64,000 nt of DNA from Pseudomonas paralactis (GCF_001439735.1 NZ_JYLN01000003.1:496001-560000), one strand, 5' to 3'; shown: positions 1 to 10,315, numbered from the stretch's first letter. The notes: generated by a model from the letters alone, not told the origin. Translations and numbers: made by a program.

Positions 1-1
1 C

Positions 2-46
2 GCGCCGGCCATGTTGCGGCCGTGGGTGGATGTTTTCGAGCGGTAA
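2..46 (+). other. Possible 3' end of an upstream gene
   Basis: A short frame open from the window edge ends in TAA at 44-46 and reads APAMLRPWVDVFER. It could be the C-terminus of a gene that begins outside the window. Nothing else supports it, and another frame also stays open, to a stop at 73-75. No family can be assigned. Confidence 0.2.
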
Positions 47-438
47 TCAGGCATTGGAGCACTCCGGGCGGCTAATCAAGTACTAAAGGGGAGTGAGCTT
101 CTAATTGACGACTGGAACACTCAGAAAATGGCCGTGTGTCCGGAAGTTGCCACTCGCATCGCGGGATCGCCGCTTGCTTGGGCCTCGAGCTCATAAACCC
201 GCCGGGGGATGACTGGCGATGAATAGGGCCGATTCTACACCGACTTCTTGTAGGAGCGAGCTTGCTCGCGAAAATCGTCAACGATGACGCTGTGCTATCA
301 GGTAGCCCGTGTCGTCTGTGGGTTTTTCGCGAGCGAGCTCGCTCCTACAGGGGGGACATATTCAGAACTACTGTTTAAAGGCTGGTTGGCGCTGCAGCTC
401 CTACCGTTTCTCTTCCAATCACAGAAGAGGACGAAGGA
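47..438. other. Non-coding stretch holding one REPIN
   Basis: Nothing recognisable lies here apart from the REPIN at 249-349. Short open frames on both strands run through the repeat arms and show no family signature. The last 90 bases are the leader of the RAYT gene, with a purine-rich stretch (AGAGGACGAAGGA) just before its ATG. Confidence 0.5.
249..349. repeat. REPIN, GTAGGAGCGAGC family
   Basis: Two inverted REP arms begin TGTAGGAGCGAGCTTGCTCG and are separated by about 55 bases. The right arm reads GCGAGCGAGCTCGC, so each arm can also form its own small hairpin. This is the upstream member of a pair that brackets the RAYT gene. Confidence 0.9.
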
Positions 439-897
439 ATGTCCAACCAGCAAAATGCGCATCGGCTGCGTAAAGGGCGCTATTCAGAATCGGGCAGTAT
501 CTACTTGCTAACGGCTGTCACCCATCAACGGCAACACATTTTTCAAGACTGGCTTATCGGTCGCTTGCTGGTCCGCGAATTCAGAAAGGCTCAGGAAGAC
601 AAAGATGCAACGTCACTCGCCTGGGTGGTCATGCCCGACCATTTCCACTGGCTGGTGGAGTTGCACAGCGGCGATTTGCCCAGGCTCATGCAGCGAACCA
701 AATCGCGAAGTGCCCGTGCAGTCAATAAGGCAAGACAGTCCTTCGGAGTGCTTTGGCAAAAAGGCTATTTCGACCGGGCGTTGCGCCGTGAAGAAGACTT
801 GAAGGCAATGGCTCGCTACATCGTCGCCAACCCCTTGCGCGCAGGCTTGGTCGAGCACATTGGCCAATACCCCCTATGGGACGCCATCTGGCTATAA
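439..897 (+). CDS. REP-associated tyrosine transposase (RAYT)
   Basis: The 152-residue protein belongs to the Y1/IS200-like transposase superfamily (TnpA_REP, RAYT). RAYTs are thought to bind and nick single-stranded REP hairpins and to mobilise REPINs. The metal-binding HxH signature is visible in MPDHFHWLVEL, about residue 66. The presumed catalytic tyrosine lies in the helix ARYIVANPLRAGLV near residue 125. Length fits the family, and the ATG follows a purine-rich stretch. The gene has no terminal repeats of an IS. Instead a REPIN of the same sequence family sits on each side (249-349 and 910-1010), the usual RAYT arrangement. These are therefore the likely substrates, although DNA specificity is inferred from position only. 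Confidence 0.9.
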   Translation: MSNQQNAHRLRKGRYSESGSIYLLTAVTHQRQHIFQDWLIGRLLVREFRKAQEDKDATSLAWVVMPDHFHWLVELHSGDLPRLMQRTKSRSARAVNKARQSFGVLWQKGYFDRALRREEDLKAMARYIVANPLRAGLVEHIGQYPLWDAIWL

Positions 898-909
898 GAC
901 ACCTTCCCC

Positions 910-1010
910 TGTAGGAGCGAGCTTGCTCGCGAAGATCGTCAACGATAACGCAGCGCTATCAGGTAGCCCGTGGCGTCTATTCGTTTTTCGCGAGCAAGCT
1001 CGCTCCTACA
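910..1010. repeat. REPIN, GTAGGAGCGAGC family
   Basis: Same arms as the copy at 249-349, with a closely related spacer (atcgtcaacgat...gcgctatcaggtagcccgtg). It lies 12 bases after the RAYT stop codon and 9 bases before the end of the convergent MFS gene. Confidence 0.9.
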
Positions 1011-1019
1011 GGGGTCGCG

Positions 1020-2180
1020 TTAGCGATTGATCCTGATATTCGTCAGCCAGCCCCATAGGCTGAAAACAATGAAACTGACAGCAATGGTCATCAGTAAATG
1101 GGGCCCGGTTTGCGCAAGCAGGGCGCTGCTGATGGCGGCGGTGAGGAACATAATGCTGTTACCCGCTGATGCAGCCGTTCCTGCGCTGCTGGAAAACAGC
1201 AGCATCGCCGCCGAAATCGCAGCCGGGCGCACCAGGGTGACGGCCAGGGCGCTGATCAGCATCGGTATCAGCAAGGTTACGCTGGTGATGGCTTGCAGGC
1301 TGACGATCAGCGTTAACAACACACCAGCGACGAGCAACAAGCCGAGCCCGATATTGATCTGCCGGGACAGCGTGATGCGCTTTTGCAGATAAGAGGCCAC
1401 CACGCCACCGAGCAGATAGGCCACGCCGTACACCATCAACACGAGCGCGTACTCGTATTCAGAGAGCTTCAGTGCGTCCATGAAAATCAGCGGTGTCACA
1501 CTGATCAAGGCGAAATAGCAGGCGAACACCAGGGCTGCGATCCACCAGTAGCGCAGAAAGTCGTGGTTGGCGGCGACGGCCTTGAGTGTGCCGATGATGG
1601 ACACTGGCGCCCGATGCGCACTGGCGGATTTAGCAGGCAGGATGCACAGCGCATGGATCAACATGCCGGCTGCCATCAACGCAAAGCCGTAGAAGCTGCC
1701 TTGCCAGTCGAGCGTAGTTTGCAGCCAGGAGCTGATCAGCGGTGACAGCGCGACGAATGAGCCACTCAAGGTCATGTAATAGAGGCGCACGCGGGCGCGG
1801 TCTTGCTCTTCGAACAGGTCTTCCACCAGCGCATGGCCCAACACGAAGAAACCACAGCCCATGGCCTGCACCGTGCGAAACAGCAGGAAAGTCAGGTAAT
1901 CCGGGGCCCATGCACAGCCCAGCGCACCGAAGATGGAGAGCATGATGCAGCCCAGCAGGACTTCCTTGCGTCCCCATTTATCCGACAGCGGGCCGGCGAC
2001 CAGCTGCGAGATCGAAAACACCAGAGTGAACAGGCTGATGGACAGCGCGATGTCTGCGCTGGGTGTGTCGAACTGTGCGGACAGGGCGGGAAACGAAGGG
2101 AGCAGGATATTGATCGGGAAGAAACTGATCAGGGAGATGCAGGTGATGAGGATGAAGCGGGAGAGAGTGGGCCCAGACAT
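1020..2180 (-). CDS. MFS transporter, Bcr/CflA drug-resistance type
   Basis: This 386-residue inner-membrane protein has about twelve hydrophobic segments. The MFS motif A variant GPLSDKWGRKEVLL sits between segments 2 and 3, near residue 65. The N-terminal helix and the sequence after it resemble Bcr/CflA proton-driven exporters (12-TM drug:H+ antiporter 1), which export drugs or small metabolites. The substrate cannot be read from sequence. The gene stands alone between two REPINs, so it is probably monocistronic. No neighbouring regulator was found. Confidence 0.8.
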   Translation of the reverse strand: MSGPTLSRFILITCISLISFFPINILLPSFPALSAQFDTPSADIALSISLFTLVFSISQLVAGPLSDKWGRKEVLLGCIMLSIFGALGCAWAPDYLTFLLFRTVQAMGCGFFVLGHALVEDLFEEQDRARVRLYYMTLSGSFVALSPLISSWLQTTLDWQGSFYGFALMAAGMLIHALCILPAKSASAHRAPVSIIGTLKAVAANHDFLRYWWIAALVFACYFALISVTPLIFMDALKLSEYEYALVLMVYGVAYLLGGVVASYLQKRITLSRQINIGLGLLLVAGVLLTLIVSLQAITSVTLLIPMLISALAVTLVRPAAISAAMLLFSSSAGTAASAGNSIMFLTAAISSALLAQTGPHLLMTIAVSFIVFSLWGWLTNIRINR

Positions 2181-2284
2181 TGTTTTTGTTTTCCGGAGTA
2201 AAACCAGAAACCGATACTAGTCTGCGAAAAATGGAATTCAATCAATACTGCTGTCGGACCCTTCCCGTAATGATGTGCGCCATC

Positions 2285-2389
2285 TTTGTAGGAGCGAGCT
2301 TGCTCGCGAAGATCGTCAACGATAACGCAGCGCTATCAGGTAGCCCGTGGCGTCTATTCGTTCTTCGCGAGCAAGCTCGCTCCTACAAA
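2285..2389. repeat. REPIN, GTAGGAGCGAGC family
   Basis: The outer palindrome TTTGTAGGA...TCCTACAAA has a spacer nearly identical to that of the copy at 910-1010. It lies between the start side of the MFS gene and the end of rlmI, 14 bases from the rlmI stop. Confidence 0.9.
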
Positions 2390-2403
2390 GGGGTCGGTTT
2401 TAA

Positions 2404-3600
2404 TCAGCTATTGGGTAGCAACCGGCACGTAATGCTCTTGATATAGCGCGTCTCGACAATCGCCGGATGCACCGGGTGGTCCGGGCCCTGGCCGCCGCGT
2501 TCGAGCATCTGGATGTTGCGGTCCAGGTGGCGGGCGCTGGTGAGCAGGATGTTTTGCAGATCGTCTTCCGGCAGGTGCATGGAGCACGAGGCGCTGACGA
2601 GGATGCCGTCTTTGCTGAGCAGGCGCATGGCTTGCTCGTTGAGACGGCGGTAGGCGCCTTCTCCGTTTTTCATGTCTTTTTTGCGTTTGATGAAGGCCGG
2701 TGGGTCGGCGACGATCACGTCGAAGCGTTCTTCGCTTGCTTTCAGTTCTTTAAGCGCTTCAAAGACGTCGCCTTCGATGCAGGTCATCTTCTCGGCAAAG
2801 CCGTTCAGCGCGGCGTTGCGCTCGACGCCGTCGAGGGCGAAGGCCGAAGCGTCGACGCAGAACACTTCACTGGCGCCGAAGGCGGCAGCTTGCACGCCCC
2901 AGCCTCCGATGTAGCTGTACAGGTCCAGTACACGCTTGCCCTTGGCATACGGGGCCAGGCGGGCGCGGTTCATGCGGTGGTCGTAGAACCAGCCGGTTTT
3001 CTGGCCCTGGATCACCGGGGCTTCGAACTTGACGCCGTTCTCTTCCAGCGCCACCCACTCCGGCACCAGGCCGAAAACGGTTTCGACGTAGCGGTTGAGG
3101 CCTTCGGCGTCACGCGCGGCGGAGTCGTTCTTGAACAGGATGCCGCTGGGCTTGAGCACCTGGGTGAGCGCAGCGATCACGTCTTCTTTATGCGCTTCCA
3201 TGGTCGCCGAAGCGATCTGCACCACCAGGATGTCGCCGAAACGGTCGACTACCAGACCCGGCAGCAGGTCGGAATCACCGTAGACCAGGCGGTAGAACGG
3301 CTTGTCGAACAGGCGATCACGCAGCGACAGAGCCACGTTGAGGCGGTGTACCAGCAGCGACTTGTCCAGCGGCAACTTGATGTCGCGCGACAGCAGGCGG
3401 GCGCAGATCAGGTTGTTCGGGCTCATGGCCACGATGCCCAGGGTCTTGCCGCCGGCCGCTTCCAGGATAGCCTGGTCGCCTGCCTGGAAGCCGTGGAGTG
3501 GGGTGGCGGCCACGTCGATTTCGTTGCTGTAGACCCACAGGTGGCCGTTGCGCAAACGACGATCGGCGTTGGCTTTGAGACGCAGGCTTGGCAGGGACAT
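2404..3600 (-). CDS. rlmI: 23S rRNA (cytosine-1962-C5) methyltransferase RlmI
   Basis: The 398-residue protein has an N-terminal PUA-like RNA-binding domain (about residues 1-75) and a C-terminal class I SAM methyltransferase domain. Motif I reads VLDLYSYIGGWG (224-235), motif IV is DPPAF (299-303), and a catalytic-type cysteine sits in ASCSMH (Cys339). This architecture is that of RlmI/YccW, which makes m5C at position 1962 of 23S rRNA in E. coli. The ATG at 3600 gives the full-length PUA domain. The gene is flanked by REPINs and appears to be a single-gene unit. Confidence 0.9.
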   Translation of the reverse strand: MSLPSLRLKANADRRLRNGHLWVYSNEIDVAATPLHGFQAGDQAILEAAGGKTLGIVAMSPNNLICARLLSRDIKLPLDKSLLVHRLNVALSLRDRLFDKPFYRLVYGDSDLLPGLVVDRFGDILVVQIASATMEAHKEDVIAALTQVLKPSGILFKNDSAARDAEGLNRYVETVFGLVPEWVALEENGVKFEAPVIQGQKTGWFYDHRMNRARLAPYAKGKRVLDLYSYIGGWGVQAAAFGASEVFCVDASAFALDGVERNAALNGFAEKMTCIEGDVFEALKELKASEERFDVIVADPPAFIKRKKDMKNGEGAYRRLNEQAMRLLSKDGILVSASCSMHLPEDDLQNILLTSARHLDRNIQMLERGGQGPDHPVHPAIVETRYIKSITCRLLPNS

Positions 3601-3650
3601 GACGTCGCTCCGGAAAAAAGAGCGGGAGTATACCCTTTGCGCACTCTTTC

Positions 3651-3739
3651 ATGTGGGAGCTGGCTTGCCTGCGATGCGGGCGGTGCGGTGTATCAGACGT
3701 ACGGTGGTGATGCTATCGCAGGCAAGCCAGCTCCCACAT
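3651..3739. repeat. REPIN, GTGGGAGCTGGC family
   Basis: First copy of the second REPIN family: arms ATGTGGGAGCTGGCTTGCC and its reverse complement around a spacer of about 35 bases. It lies in the divergent gap between rlmI and the HDOD gene, so it may sit close to both promoters. Confidence 0.9.
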
Positions 3740-3823
3740 TCGATCGGGTTTCACTTGGGTTTTTGGGTGTCGGCCACGTCTGCATAAGGGGTAGAATTCG
3801 CGCCTAGTCCAGAGTGTGTATTT

Positions 3824-4690
3824 ATGTCCCAAGAGCTTTCCGCCGAGCAGATCCAACAGGCCCTGCAAGGCATCAGCGTGCCGCCCCAGCCGCAAATCAT
3901 GGTGGATTTGCAGATGGAGCAGTACATGCCCGACCCGGATCTGGAAGTGATTGCGCGGTTAATCTCCCAGGACCCGGGCTTGTCCGGTGCGCTGCTGAAG
4001 ATCGTCAACTCGCCGTATTACGGCCTGAGCAACAAAATTGCATCGATCCAGCGCGCGGTGAACCTGTTGGGCAGCCGTTCGATCATCAACTTGATCAACG
4101 CGCAGTCGATCAAGGGCGAGATGAGCGACGACACCATCGTTACCCTCAACCGTTTCTGGGACACCGCCCAGGATGTGGCCATGACCTGCCTCACCCTGGC
4201 CAAGCGCACCGGCTCGCAAACCGTCGACGAAGCCTATGCCCTGGGCTTGTTCCACGATTGCGGCGTGCCGTTGATGCTCAAGCGCTTCCCCAACTACATG
4301 TCCGTGCTGGAACAGGCGTACGCCAACGCGGGCCCGGAGTGCCGCGTGGTCGATACGGAGAACAACGCGTTCCACACCAATCATGCCGTGGTCGGCTACT
4401 ACACCGCCAAATCCTGGCGCCTGCCGGAGCATGTCACCGACGCCATCGCCAATCACCATAACGCCCTGGCGATTTTCAGCGATGAGTCGTCGCGCAATCC
4501 GCAGCTCAAGAACCTGCTGGCCATTTTGAAGATGGCTGAGCATATCTGTTCGTCTTACCGTGTACTGGGTAACCAGGCGGTGGACCATGAGTGGGATGCA
4601 ATCGGCCACCTGGTGCTGGATTACGTGGGCCTGTCGGATTACGACTTCGAAAGCCTGAAGTTGTCGATCCGCGAACTGGGCGCGCACTGA
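3824..4690 (+). CDS. HDOD domain protein
   Basis: The 288-residue cytoplasmic protein is mostly one HDOD domain (about residues 15-215), a relative of HD phosphohydrolases. It has characteristic stretches such as LISQDPGLSGALLKIVNS, the helix RAVNLLGSRSIINL and LGLFHDCGVPLM. HDOD proteins act in bacterial signalling, often around cyclic di-GMP or stress responses, and usually lack detectable enzyme activity. There is no receiver, GGDEF or EAL domain here, so the partner is unknown. The gene precedes mutM on the same strand with a 21-base gap, so the two may be cotranscribed. Confidence 0.85.
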   Translation: MSQELSAEQIQQALQGISVPPQPQIMVDLQMEQYMPDPDLEVIARLISQDPGLSGALLKIVNSPYYGLSNKIASIQRAVNLLGSRSIINLINAQSIKGEMSDDTIVTLNRFWDTAQDVAMTCLTLAKRTGSQTVDEAYALGLFHDCGVPLMLKRFPNYMSVLEQAYANAGPECRVVDTENNAFHTNHAVVGYYTAKSWRLPEHVTDAIANHHNALAIFSDESSRNPQLKNLLAILKMAEHICSSYRVLGNQAVDHEWDAIGHLVLDYVGLSDYDFESLKLSIRELGAH

Positions 4691-4711
4691 CCCGTTATTC
4701 AAGAGGTACAC

Positions 4712-5524
4712 ATGCCCGAGTTACCAGAAGTCGAAACCACCCGGCGCGGGATTGCCCCGCATCTGGAAGGCCAGCGCGTCAGCCGCGTGGTGGTGCGTGA
4801 GCGGCGCCTGCGCTGGCCGATTCCGGAAGACCTGGATGTGCGTCTGTCCGGCCAGCGAATTGTGCTGGTGGAACGGCGCGCCAAGTACCTGTTGATCAAT
4901 GCCGAAGTGGGTACCTTGATCAGTCACTTGGGCATGTCGGGCAATCTGCGCCTGGTTGAGGTCGGTATGCCGGCGGCCAAGCATGAACATGTGGATATCG
5001 AGCTGGAGTCGGGGATGGCCTTGCGCTACACCGACCCACGGCGTTTTGGCGCGATGCTTTGGAGCCAGGACCCGCACAACCACGAACTGCTGCTGCGTCT
5101 GGGCCCGGAGCCGTTGACCGAGCTGTTTGACGGTGAGCGTTTGTTCCAACTGTCGCGTGGCAAATCCATGGCGGTGAAGCCGTTCATCATGGACAACGCG
5201 GTGGTGGTGGGCGTGGGCAATATCTATGCGACGGAAGCGCTGTTTGCGGCGGGGATTGATCCGCGTCGCGCCGCCGGTGGCATTTCACGCGGGCGCTATT
5301 TGAAGCTGGCGATTGAGATCAAGCGAGTGCTGGCCGCAGCCATCGAGCGGGGCGGTACCACGCTGCGCGACTTTATCGGCGGCGACGGGCAGCCGGGATA
5401 TTTCCAGCAGGAACTGTTCGTGTATGGCCGTGGCGGCGAGGCGTGCAAGGTCTGCGGGACCGAATTGCGCAATGTGGTGCTGGGGCAGCGGGCGAGTGTG
5501 TTTTGCCCCAAGTGCCAGAGCTGA
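4712..5524 (+). CDS. mutM: Formamidopyrimidine-DNA glycosylase (Fpg/MutM)
   Basis: This base-excision repair glycosylase and AP lyase removes 8-oxoguanine and ring-opened purines. The protein has 270 residues, the usual length. It opens with [13 protein letters not shown], where the proline exposed after Met removal is the catalytic nucleophile and the next Glu is essential. The conserved lysine lies in RRAKYLL near residue 57. The C-terminal zinc finger is CKVC...CPKC. The ATG follows AGAGGTACAC, a good ribosome-binding site. A REPIN begins 25 bases after the stop. Confidence 0.97.
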   Translation: MPELPEVETTRRGIAPHLEGQRVSRVVVRERRLRWPIPEDLDVRLSGQRIVLVERRAKYLLINAEVGTLISHLGMSGNLRLVEVGMPAAKHEHVDIELESGMALRYTDPRRFGAMLWSQDPHNHELLLRLGPEPLTELFDGERLFQLSRGKSMAVKPFIMDNAVVVGVGNIYATEALFAAGIDPRRAAGGISRGRYLKLAIEIKRVLAAAIERGGTTLRDFIGGDGQPGYFQQELFVYGRGGEACKVCGTELRNVVLGQRASVFCPKCQS

Positions 5525-5549
5525 TTGCTGGGTGAGGGCTGAGATCGCT

Positions 5550-5621
5550 ATCGCAGGCAAGCCAGCTCCCACACTTGGATATGTGAATACATTCAAATGT
5601 GGGCGCTGGCTTGCCTGCGAT
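5550..5621. repeat. REPIN, GTGGGAGCTGGC family, reversed orientation
   Basis: The two arms are in the opposite arrangement from the other copies. The left arm reads ATCGCAGGCAAGCCAGC and the right arm GCGCTGGCTTGCCTGCGAT, so the GTGGGAG ends face inwards and the spacer is only about 25 bases. The right arm has one changed base (GGGCGC). It lies between mutM and the convergent ferredoxin gene. Confidence 0.85.
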
Positions 5622-5647
5622 CAGGCCTTTACGGGCAATGAAAAGGC

Positions 5648-6610
<963 letters not shown>

Positions 6611-6644
6611 TTACGTAGATAAGTGCCGTGAATCGAACGGTTTT

Positions 6645-8240
6645 TCACGCTGTTTTCAGACGTTCGGCCAAGGCTGACGCCAGTTGGGCGCTCAATCCAT
6701 ACACCGACAATTGGGGATTTGCCCCGATGCTGGTAGGAAACAGAGAGCCGTCATGAATCGACAGGTTACGCAGTTGGTGGTGGCGACCGAGACTATCGGT
6801 TACTGCGTTTTTGGGATCCTCGCCCATGGCGCAACCGCCCATCACATGGGCACTGCCCAGGGTTGTGCGGTGCAATTCTAGGCTCAAACCGTCAATCACG
6901 CTGCGCGCTTCGGCCAGGCTGTTCACGTACCGTGCGTCGTGATGCAAAGGCTTGACTGATTTGGCCCCGGCCGCGAACTGAATCTCGGCCATGCTGTGGA
7001 AGGCCCGGCGCAGGCCGTCCCAGGCGTAGGGCGAAACTTGATAATCGAGCACGGGGGTGCCATCGCCGCGTAATTCCACATGGCCGCCCGGACTGTCGGG
7101 GTGGAAGCCGTCGCGCAGCAGGGCGAGCATGGCGTGTGTGTGGGGTAATTGGTTCATGTCCAAGGCGTTCTGCTTGCCGTAGCCACCGAACAGGGTGCTC
7201 GCCAGGCCTGGATGCAGGGGCGGTGCTTCCAGTTTGTAGGACATTTTGCCGGTAGTGCCGTCCTGCCATTGGAAATGGTCGGAGTAGATGGATTGCGGCG
7301 CACCGTAGAAGGGGTTGATCACCTCGTCGAACAACCCCGCAGAGAAGTTGACCAGGTGCAGGAAGGTCCGCTTGCCCAGCCGCGAATGCGGGTCGGGCGC
7401 GACCGAGCGCATCAGCAGGGCCGGGCTGTTGATGCCGCCACCCGCCAGCACATAGTGCCTGGCTTTCACGGTGATATTGCGCCCGGTCGGTGCCACGCAG
7501 CGCGCGTCCATGGCCACGCATTCCAGGCTGCTGATGGTGTCGCCGCTGTATGTGAGCTGCTCGGCGCGGGCCAGGTACAGCAGCTCGCCGCCTTTTTCCA
7601 GGGTGGACGGGATGGTGGTCACCAGCATCGACTGCTTGGCGTTCACCGGGCAGCCCATGCCGCAATAACCCAGGTTGAAGCAGCCACGCACATTGCGCGG
7701 GATCACATGCCAGCTGTAGCCGAGCTTTTCGCAGCCTTTGCGGATCACATCATTGTTGGCATTCGGCGGCAGCGCCCAGGGTGCGATGCCCAGGCGCTGT
7801 TCCATTTTTTCGAACCAGGGCGCCATCTCGGCGCTGCTGTGGCCCTTCACCGCGTACTCGCCGGCCCAGTGGGCGAGGGTGGCGTCGGGTGTACGAAAAC
7901 TGGAAGTCCAGTTGATCAAGGTGGTGCCGCCCACCGCCCGACCTTGCAGGATGGTGATGGCGCCGTCCTTGCTCATGCGCCCGATGCCTTCTTGATAGAG
8001 GCTGGCGTAGGCTTCGTCTTCGAGCAGCTTGAAGTCACTGCTGGTCTTGAGTGGGCCCTCTTCGATCAACAACACCTTATAGCCGGCCGCGCTGAGGATT
8101 TCGGCGGTGGTGCCGCCGCCGGCACCGCTGCCGATGATGGCCACATCGGCTTCCAGGGTCAGGTCGTTGTCGAGGGCGGCGCCATTGTGGGTTTTCCAGC
8201 CACGGGCCAGGCCATCGCGGAACAGATCGGGTACGGGCAT
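6645..8240 (-). CDS. GMC family FAD oxidoreductase
   Basis: The 531-residue flavoprotein belongs to the glucose-methanol-choline family. The FAD ADP-binding motif IIGSGAGGGTTAE lies near residue 35. The C-terminal GMC signature is seen as SIGANPQLSVYGLS. A cysteine-rich stretch (CFNLGYCGMGCPVNAK) near residue 190 resembles long-chain alcohol oxidases and dehydrogenases. It is the last gene of a three-gene unit with an exported lipoprotein and an aldehyde dehydrogenase. Together these suggest stepwise oxidation of an alcohol to an acid. The substrate, possibly an aromatic or fatty alcohol, is inferred from context and not shown. Confidence 0.85.
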   Translation of the reverse strand: MPVPDLFRDGLARGWKTHNGAALDNDLTLEADVAIIGSGAGGGTTAEILSAAGYKVLLIEEGPLKTSSDFKLLEDEAYASLYQEGIGRMSKDGAITILQGRAVGGTTLINWTSSFRTPDATLAHWAGEYAVKGHSSAEMAPWFEKMEQRLGIAPWALPPNANNDVIRKGCEKLGYSWHVIPRNVRGCFNLGYCGMGCPVNAKQSMLVTTIPSTLEKGGELLYLARAEQLTYSGDTISSLECVAMDARCVAPTGRNITVKARHYVLAGGGINSPALLMRSVAPDPHSRLGKRTFLHLVNFSAGLFDEVINPFYGAPQSIYSDHFQWQDGTTGKMSYKLEAPPLHPGLASTLFGGYGKQNALDMNQLPHTHAMLALLRDGFHPDSPGGHVELRGDGTPVLDYQVSPYAWDGLRRAFHSMAEIQFAAGAKSVKPLHHDARYVNSLAEARSVIDGLSLELHRTTLGSAHVMGGCAMGEDPKNAVTDSLGRHHQLRNLSIHDGSLFPTSIGANPQLSVYGLSAQLASALAERLKTA

Positions 8241-8276
8241 CAGGGTCGTCTCTGTTTTTATTGTGAGGGATGCGAA

Positions 8277-8822
8277 TCAGATCTTCGGCGGCCCGGGATA
8301 GCCGCAATGGGCCCAGGAGGCGGGCCGGAAATACCAGGCCATGATCACCAGCTTGAGCAACGAGCCCTGGCCCATGCGCAGCAGGTTCAGGTAGCTGTTT
8401 TCCCAACGGTGCAAAAAGTTGCGGATCTGCTCGCTGCCGGCATTTTCCCAACTGCCCCAGATACCCGTCAGCGGGCCGCGGGTGATGCCCATGCCGAGCA
8501 CGTCGAATAACTGCTGGGTGAGCTTGAACATCTCCGGCGACAAGTGCTGCAGGCTGTAGTCGAGTTTTTTCAGGGTGTCTTCGATGCCCGCAGCCACTGC
8601 CTCGACGCTGGCCGCACCTTCAAGCAGCACCGGGATCACCGCGCGCAAAAACGGTAAATCGCTGGCGCGCAACATCGCGAAGCCACTGGCCGGCGTGCTG
8701 CTGGAGCAACCGCTGAGGCTGGCGCCAAGCCCGGCGGTAGCCAGAAAAGCGCTGGCGCACAGGCCGATTTTCAAGACGCCGCGCCGCGACAGTGCGGGTG
8801 AATCGTTCAGGCTGGGGCTCAT
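8277..8822 (-). CDS. Tat-signal lipoprotein partner of the GMC oxidoreductase
   Basis: This 181-residue protein has a twin-arginine signal (SRRGVLKIG, residues 12-20) followed by a hydrophobic stretch and a lipobox-like LSGC. It is therefore predicted to be exported by Tat and perhaps lipid-anchored. The mature part is small, lacks obvious cofactor motifs and resembles the small accessory subunits encoded next to GMC dehydrogenases. The flanking GMC protein has no signal of its own, so this subunit may carry it across the membrane. That is an inference. Gaps to both neighbours are under 40 bases. Confidence 0.7.
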   Translation of the reverse strand: MSPSLNDSPALSRRGVLKIGLCASAFLATAGLGASLSGCSSSTPASGFAMLRASDLPFLRAVIPVLLEGAASVEAVAAGIEDTLKKLDYSLQHLSPEMFKLTQQLFDVLGMGITRGPLTGIWGSWENAGSEQIRNFLHRWENSYLNLLRMGQGSLLKLVIMAWYFRPASWAHCGYPGPPKI

Positions 8823-8851
8823 TGTTTTTATAGTCCTGAAGGTGACGGTTA

Positions 8852-10279
8852 TCAGCGGATAAACAACTTCTGGATCAATTTCTGAATAGATTTGCCATAA
8901 GGCGGGTAGATCAACCTCGCCGCGTTCAGGCGCTGTTTGACCAGCACGCCCTTGGCCTTGCTGAACGTCAGGAAACCTTCATGGCCGTGGTAATGGCCCA
9001 TGCCCGACGGGCCGATACCGCCGAACGGCATGTCGTCCTGGGCCACGTGCAGCAAGGTGTCGTTCAGGCACACGCCGCCGGAATGGGTCTCATGGAGCAC
9101 CCGTTCCTGCTCGCTCTTGTTGTAGCCGAAGTAATACAGGGCCAGTGGGCGTGGGCGCTGGTTGATGTAGGCAAAGGCTTGGTCAAGGCCGCGATACGGC
9201 ACGATGGGCAAGAGCGGGCCGAAGATTTCGTCCTGCATGACCGTCATGTCGTCGCTGACATTCAGCAGCAGGCTGTGGGCCATACGTCGCGCCTGGCCTT
9301 GCTCGTACAGGGGGATCAAGGTGGCGCCTTTGTCGGTGGCGTCCTTGGCGTAGGCATTGAGTCTGGCCAGTTGCCGCTCGTTGATGATGGCGGTGTAGTC
9401 CGGGTTGCCAGCCAATGTCGGATAAAACCCACGCACGGCCTTGGAATACGCCTCGACAAACCCTTCGACACGGTCTTCCGGTACCAGCACATAGTCTGGC
9501 GCCACACAGGTTTGCCCGGCATTCAGGGTTTTGCCGAAAGCGATACGTTCGGCGGCGTCCTTGAGCGGTACATCGGCCGAGACGATGGCGGGCGACTTGC
9601 CGCCCAACTCCAGGGTGACCGGCGTGAGGTTCTCGGCTGCCGCACGCATCACGTGTTTACCAATGCTGGTGGCACCAGTAAACAGCAGGTGATCGAAGCG
9701 CAATTTGGAAAACGCCATGCCCACTTCGGCTTCGCCCAGCACCACGCACACCAGGTCCTCGGGGAAGATCCTGGCCAGCAGCGCCTTGAGCAGCTCGCCG
9801 GTAGCCGGTGTGGATTCGCTGAGCTTGAGCATCACCCGGTTACCGGCGGCCAACGCGCCCACCAGTGGGCCGATGGCCAGGTACAGCGGGTAGTTCCACG
9901 GCACGATCACGCCAACGACACCCAACGGTTGGTAAATGACTTTGGCCGAGGCGGGCTGGAAGGCAATGCCTACAGCGCGACGGGAGGGTTTCATCCAGCC
10001 CTTGAGGTGTTTGCCGGCATAGTGAATGCCATGCAGGCTGGGCATCAGTTCGGCGAACAGGGTTTCGTCTGCGCTGCGATGGCTGAAGTCCTGGCTGATC
10101 GCAGTGATCAGTGCCTGGCGTTCGTCGCTGAGCACATCGCGCAGGGCCTTGAGCCATTGCTGGCGTTGCGCGGCCGGTGGCATCGGGTTGGCGGCGTAGG
10201 CACGACGTTGGGCTTCGAACAGATCCTGGAGGTGATCCAGGGTCTGCGTATCTTGCAGGTAGGCAACGTTGGCAGACAT
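8852..10279 (-). CDS. Coniferyl aldehyde dehydrogenase-type ALDH
   Basis: The 475-residue NAD(P)-dependent aldehyde dehydrogenase oxidises an aldehyde to the acid. The catalytic glutamate lies in TLELGGKSP (about residue 218) and the nucleophilic cysteine in NAGQTCVAPDY (about residue 252). The C-terminus has a basic hydrophobic extension (LIYPPYGKSIQKLIQK) as in coniferyl-aldehyde and fatty-aldehyde ALDHs. It is the first gene of the operon and is divergent from a TetR gene. An inverted repeat lies in between and probably controls it. The natural aldehyde is not determined by sequence; calB would be the symbol if it is coniferyl aldehyde. Confidence 0.85.
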   Translation of the reverse strand: MSANVAYLQDTQTLDHLQDLFEAQRRAYAANPMPPAAQRQQWLKALRDVLSDERQALITAISQDFSHRSADETLFAELMPSLHGIHYAGKHLKGWMKPSRRAVGIAFQPASAKVIYQPLGVVGVIVPWNYPLYLAIGPLVGALAAGNRVMLKLSESTPATGELLKALLARIFPEDLVCVVLGEAEVGMAFSKLRFDHLLFTGATSIGKHVMRAAAENLTPVTLELGGKSPAIVSADVPLKDAAERIAFGKTLNAGQTCVAPDYVLVPEDRVEGFVEAYSKAVRGFYPTLAGNPDYTAIINERQLARLNAYAKDATDKGATLIPLYEQGQARRMAHSLLLNVSDDMTVMQDEIFGPLLPIVPYRGLDQAFAYINQRPRPLALYYFGYNKSEQERVLHETHSGGVCLNDTLLHVAQDDMPFGGIGPSGMGHYHGHEGFLTFSKAKGVLVKQRLNAARLIYPPYGKSIQKLIQKLFIR

Positions 10280-10315
10280 GGCGCGGTTCCCGATTGTTAT
10301 AGGTCTGCGTGGATT

